A DNA stretch of 49,328 nucleotides from an uncultured Clostridia bacterium. Its GTDB lineage: Bacteria; Bacillota; Clostridia; Christensenellales; CAG-314. The translations under genes and the position numbers were made by a program. The notes under the pieces were generated by a model. The model was not told the origin of the DNA. It was given only the letters and a program-made list of their open reading frames with translations, and did no database searches. Position 1 is the stretch's first letter. Every line of letters starts with the position of its first letter. This document shows positions 46,439 through 49,328 of the stretch, piece by piece. The stretch is from contig CANRFV010000001.1 in assembly GCA_947629985.1 (NCBI GenBank), positions 1 to 49,328 of the forward strand, read 5' to 3'.

Positions 46439-47439
46439 TATGCAGTTACCTCCACCAAATGCGTTATTGCGGGAATACTGTCTCCCTGAAACGACGTTGT
46501 CGGGCTCATAAGCGCGCCCGTCCCCGCCAACAAAATGCGCTTGTATTCGCCGCGGCGCATTCTGCTCAACAACACCGCATTAAACACCAACGCCGAACAA
46601 GCCGCACCGCTACCGCCCTGATAGGTTTGTTGCTCGTCCCAATAAAGCGAAGCGCCGCAATCGTGTAATTGCGCCGAAATATCGTAACCTTCCTGTCGCG
46701 CAAGATCCATCAAAATGTCCGAGCCGAGTTTGCCTAAATCGCCCGTATAAATAACGTCGTAATCGCTCGGCACGGTATTTGTATCCTTAAAAAACGTTAC
46801 CAACGTGTCGCATGCGGACGGCGCCATTGCCGCACCCATATTGTTTACGTCCATTACGCCGTAATCTACAACTCTGCCCACCGTAGCGCGCGTTATTCGT
46901 ATCGGAACGGGCTGTTTGTGCGACGTAAGTACGGTTGCGCCCACGCCCGTTGCCGTCCACTGCGTTACGGGCGAACGTAACACGCCGAGTTCCAGCGGAT
47001 ATCTGTACTGCCTTTCCGCCGTGGAAAAATGACTCCCCGCAGTGCACAACACGTAGTCCAATCCGTTGTTGAGCATTGCCGAGCCCGCAATAAGACTTTC
47101 GACAAAGGTTGCGCAAGCGTTGTACAATCCCAAAAAGCCCGCGTGTTGTTTTCGCGCGGCAAACGCCACCGAAACGATTTGATTGAGCAGATCTCCGCCG
47201 ATAACCACGTCAATATCCGCGGCCGTCAAATTGGCTTTGGCGATTGCACCTTCTATTGCATGTTCAAACATTTTGCGTTCCGCTCGTTCAAACGTATTTT
47301 GCCCGAACATATCGTCCTTCAATGCCAAATCAAAAAAGCCTTTGTATCGCCCGTCGTTTTCTTTCGGTCCCGCAACGGTATATCCTTCGGCTATATTGGC
47401 ATTGTCAAATACAAGCGTGCGTTTTTTGTAGTATTGCAT
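46438..47439 (-). CDS. spoVAD: stage V sporulation protein AD
   Basis: A 333-residue thiolase-fold protein that binds dipicolinic acid at the forespore membrane. The N-terminal FDNANIAEGYTVAGPKENDG, the GLYNACATFVESLIAGS region and the C-terminal LAGTGALMSPTTSFQGDSIP match SpoVAD. The catalytic residues of true thiolases are not all kept, consistent with a binding role. It follows spoVAC without a gap (TAAATG) in the order AC-AD-AE. Confidence 0.96.
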   Translation of the reverse strand: MQYYKKRTLVFDNANIAEGYTVAGPKENDGRYKGFFDLALKDDMFGQNTFERAERKMFEHAIEGAIAKANLTAADIDVVIGGDLLNQIVSVAFAARKQHAGFLGLYNACATFVESLIAGSAMLNNGLDYVLCTAGSHFSTAERQYRYPLELGVLRSPVTQWTATGVGATVLTSHKQPVPIRITRATVGRVVDYGVMDVNNMGAAMAPSACDTLVTFFKDTNTVPSDYDVIYTGDLGKLGSDILMDLARQEGYDISAQLHDCGASLYWDEQQTYQGGSGAACSALVFNAVLLSRMRRGEYKRILLAGTGALMSPTTSFQGDSIPAITHLVEVTA

Positions 47440-47886
47440 TTAACCTCCGAAAAGCAACGTAAGCAGCGCCACCACTACCGAAATTGTAACGCCGTTTACA
47501 ATTACGGGCCCCGCAACCAAAAACATTTTTGCGCCAACGCCGTAAACGTATCCTTCCGCCCTGAACTCCAAAGCGGGCGACACCACGGCATTGGAAAACC
47601 CCGTAATGGGTATTGTAGAGCCCGCGCCTGCAAATCGCCCGATATTGTCGTATACGCCAAAGCCAGTAAGCATTGCCGCAATAAACACCAGCGTACCCGA
47701 AGCAAGCACAGACGCGTCCTGCGAGTTAAACCAAATGGAATACAGTTCGATAAACGCCTGCCCTATTACGCAAATAGTTCCGCCCACTACAAACGCCCAA
47801 AACATATTTTTCCAATGCGAACTTTTGGGCATTTTTTCAAATACATATTCCTTGTAATTATCTTTTGTTATTTCGTATTGAGCCAT
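47440..47886 (-). CDS. spoVAC: stage V sporulation protein AC
   Basis: A 148-residue multi-span membrane protein of the SpoVA channel, reported as a mechanosensitive dipicolinate channel in Bacillus. It shows HWKNMFWAFVVGGTICVIGQAF and GAGSTIPITGFSNAVVSPALEF, typical of the family. ATG 47886 has an AGGTGA site that overlaps the end of a short upstream ORF (47891-48007), so the two are probably coupled. Confidence 0.95.
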   Translation of the reverse strand: MAQYEITKDNYKEYVFEKMPKSSHWKNMFWAFVVGGTICVIGQAFIELYSIWFNSQDASVLASGTLVFIAAMLTGFGVYDNIGRFAGAGSTIPITGFSNAVVSPALEFRAEGYVYGVGAKMFLVAGPVIVNGVTISVVVALLTLLFGG

Positions 47887-47890
47887 ATTT

Positions 47891-48007
47891 TCACCTGCTT
47901 TTATGTTTGATTTCTTCGTTATTGTTTTCCAATTCAAACTGCTTGGGCAGCAAAGTTTCGCGCTCGTCGGAATTGCTGCCGAATTTTTTTGCATCGGGAA
48001 TTTTCAT
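47891..48007 (-). CDS. 38-codon small ORF leading spoVAC
   Basis: The frame ATG 48007 to TGA 47893-47891 encodes a 38-residue acidic, polar peptide that begins MKIPDAKKFGSNSDERE and ends in EEIKHKSR. It stops 4 nt before the spoVAC ATG, so the spoVAC ribosome site lies inside it. Codon use matches the neighbours and no stop breaks it. There is no strong ribosome site before its own ATG. It could be a real small spore protein, a leader peptide or a chance frame. I do not recognise a family. Confidence 0.5.
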   Translation of the reverse strand: MKIPDAKKFGSNSDERETLLPKQFELENNNEEIKHKSR

Positions 48008-48062
48008 AAATATATTTTTGCCGTGATTACAGCGATTTATTCGCATAAATAAATTACGGTAG

Positions 48063-48092
48063 TAAAATGAACTGTGTTTTTAATATAATTTC
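48063..48092 (-). promoter_or_regulatory. possible forespore (sigma-G-like) promoter of the spoVA genes
   Basis: On the - strand, GAAATT (48092-48087), a 17-bp spacer and CATTTTA (48069-48063) partly match the sigma-G consensus (G-x-ATA/R and CATnnTA), 56 bp before the short ORF. The -35 is a poor match. Confidence 0.25.
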
Positions 48093-48299
48093 GATTTGAT
48101 ATATTTCAGTGCGCGATTTTTAAATATGAAAATTTCAAGTGAACATATTGCCGAAATGCAATATGTTGCGAAATCTGATTATGTAAATGAATATTTATAT
48201 AGTTTAACAGAATTGATCAAGACAAAATTTACCGTTTGATACCCACACGGCATTTATTTTAGTATTTAGTTTTTTTACTGTATTTGAAAAATTTGTATT

Positions 48300-49151
48300 T
48301 CACATACGCTTTTCAATATAATCGTGCATCCGCCAAAACAGGCTAAGTGCCGTTTCTTCGTCATGCGATTCCCAAGTGGCGGATCTATCAGTAAACTCCC
48401 CTTTCCAGGGAAAATTGTCGGGAGCCCTAAAACGATACTCTTCCGTTAGATTCAATTCGCATATGCAGCGGTCAGAATGTGGGTATGCTGTTTTGTTACT
48501 ATAATCTTTTATCGCTGCCGATATTCCCGCATAAATGATCGGATATGTCTCCGTCGGCGTTGGCTCCCATTTGCGGAGTTTATCCTTTACTGTAATACAT
48601 GTAACATTGGGCGATAGTTCCAAAGCCTCCCGATGAGACGCCGCGCACCCTACGTTTGCAAGATATGGTACATCGCAAAAGCACATTACGCTCTCTCCGA
48701 TTTCGGCAACATGAATTCCGTTTATATAAAACGATTGAATGGGTGGAGTGTGAATGGTATGAGCAAAGTAGGCATTTGCTTCGCCGTTTCTCGCATGCTG
48801 TCCAACAGTAACCAGTCCGTACGGTTCTATTGCCGCCTGTCCTCTGATCCTGCTCCACATAATGCTTCTGTCAGGCAAATCAAAAAGTCGAACAATGGAG
48901 GGGAGTTTATCTAATTCAATGTTGGATTCCTTGCACCCGGCATAATGCATATCATAGAGAAGGATATCATCAATCCCCATATCTGTTGCCGCGTTACATA
49001 CGGCAAGAACATCGCTGGTAATACACGCTCTACCATACGATCTCCACAACGCGTTTTGTGGGTACACTTCTTCGTGAAGGCAGGCTTCACAATTGGAATC
49101 AAATATTCCGCTTGCACCTTCCATATCTGCAATGATAATCAATTGTTTCAT
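48300..49151 (-). CDS. M55 family D-aminopeptidase-like metallopeptidase (DppA-like)
   Basis: A 283-residue protein matching the DppA fold. It opens with IIADMEGASGI, where D9 and E11 are expected zinc ligands, followed by a metal-site-like YDMHYAG (H69), VGQHARNG with H119, and a late NGIHVAEIGE (E150). DppA enzymes are decameric peptidases that free D-amino acids from peptides. The usual NDSHG motif is replaced by YDMH, so activity may differ. No operon partner is evident. Confidence 0.85.
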   Translation of the reverse strand: MKQLIIIADMEGASGIFDSNCEACLHEEVYPQNALWRSYGRACITSDVLAVCNAATDMGIDDILLYDMHYAGCKESNIELDKLPSIVRLFDLPDRSIMWSRIRGQAAIEPYGLVTVGQHARNGEANAYFAHTIHTPPIQSFYINGIHVAEIGESVMCFCDVPYLANVGCAASHREALELSPNVTCITVKDKLRKWEPTPTETYPIIYAGISAAIKDYSNKTAYPHSDRCICELNLTEEYRFRAPDNFPWKGEFTDRSATWESHDEETALSLFWRMHDYIEKRM

Positions 49152-49202
49152 GTTTTACCCCACGCCCAAAACATTATCTTATATTAATCTTATGCGTATT
49201 TA

Positions 49203-49328
49203 CTACTCTATTTTGTCAACCTGTTCGCCTTGTAAAAAATCGGGTATGGGTTCTTCAACGTGTTCGAACATCGGCTTTTCAACCACTTCTACGTTTACAG
49301 CGGACGTTATTTGCTGTAACTTTTCCAA
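49203..49328 (-). CDS. C-terminal end of an unidentified protein (partial at window edge)
   Basis: The last 41 codons of a - strand gene are open to the window edge and end in TAG (49205-49203). They encode an acidic tail (EKPMFEHVEEPIPDFLQGE) with codon use like the neighbours. The start is outside the window, so I cannot identify it. Confidence 0.55.
   Translation of the reverse strand: MEKLQQITSAVNVEVVEKPMFEHVEEPIPDFLQGEQVDKIE

Noticed and set aside
45182-46489. 435-codon + strand open frame over the yunB/spoVAE region
   Set aside because: It is antisense to well-supported sporulation genes and has no ribosome site or domain.

Overview
This window looks like a chromosomal segment of an uncultured, low-to-mid GC, spore-forming Clostridia-type member of the Bacillota. 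The evidence is the sporulation genes (spoIVA, spoVAC-AD-AE, a yunB-like gene), a T-box leader on pheST, the gene order miaB-mutS-mutL-miaA-ynbB-hflX, the gene order DUF512-der-plsY, strong Shine-Dalgarno sites and occasional TTG/GTG starts. I cannot place it more finely from sequence alone.

Layout. (1) 1-3718 is an accessory array on the + strand. It follows a degenerate tRNA-Leu 3' half and holds two GNAT acetyltransferases, a pyridoxamine-phosphate-oxidase-like protein, a lipoprotein, a P-loop kinase and a TfoX-like protein. Three transcription units are separated by near-copies of one intergenic module (hairpin/terminator, then a promoter, then an RBS leader). This is the most unusual part of the window. 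(2) 4081-6427 encodes two overlapping lipoproteins of unknown function. (3) 6613-20896 (- strand) carries a MATE transporter, hflX, a single XerS-like tyrosine recombinase, 1.8 kb of decayed DNA with striking palindromes, a ynbB-type PLP enzyme, and the tightly overlapping miaB-mutS-mutL-miaA operon for tRNA i6A/ms2i6A modification and mismatch repair. (4) 21020-23284 (+) is a class A penicillin-binding protein, divergent from miaB. (5) 23393-24798 (-) holds a flavin-reductase-like flavoprotein and two small membrane proteins. (6) 24951-35711 (-) is a long operon-like series: T-box, pheS, pheT, U32 peptidase, mutS2, cysteine desulfurase, thiI. It couples Phe-tRNA charging with tRNA thiolation and sulfur transfer. 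(7) 36179-42959 (-) is spoIVA, then a frameshifted methyltransferase, plsY, der and a DUF512 radical-SAM protein. (8) 43096-48007 (-) is a cyclophilin-like lipoprotein, an RluA-type pseudouridine synthase, and the forespore set spoVAC-spoVAD-spoVAE-yunB, with a 38-codon ORF just upstream of spoVAC. (9) 48300-49328 (-) is an M55 D-aminopeptidase-like protein and the C-terminus of an unidentified protein cut by the window edge.

Most of the window is conserved housekeeping and sporulation DNA. The candidates for something undescribed are the module-separated accessory array at the left edge, the palindromes around the XerS-like recombinase, a 29-bp intergenic element present three times (14055, 27268, 45239), and the small ORF leading spoVAC. 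Two genes carry single-base frameshifts (GNAT near 3221; methyltransferase at an eight-base homopolymer near 39044), which may be real or sequence errors.
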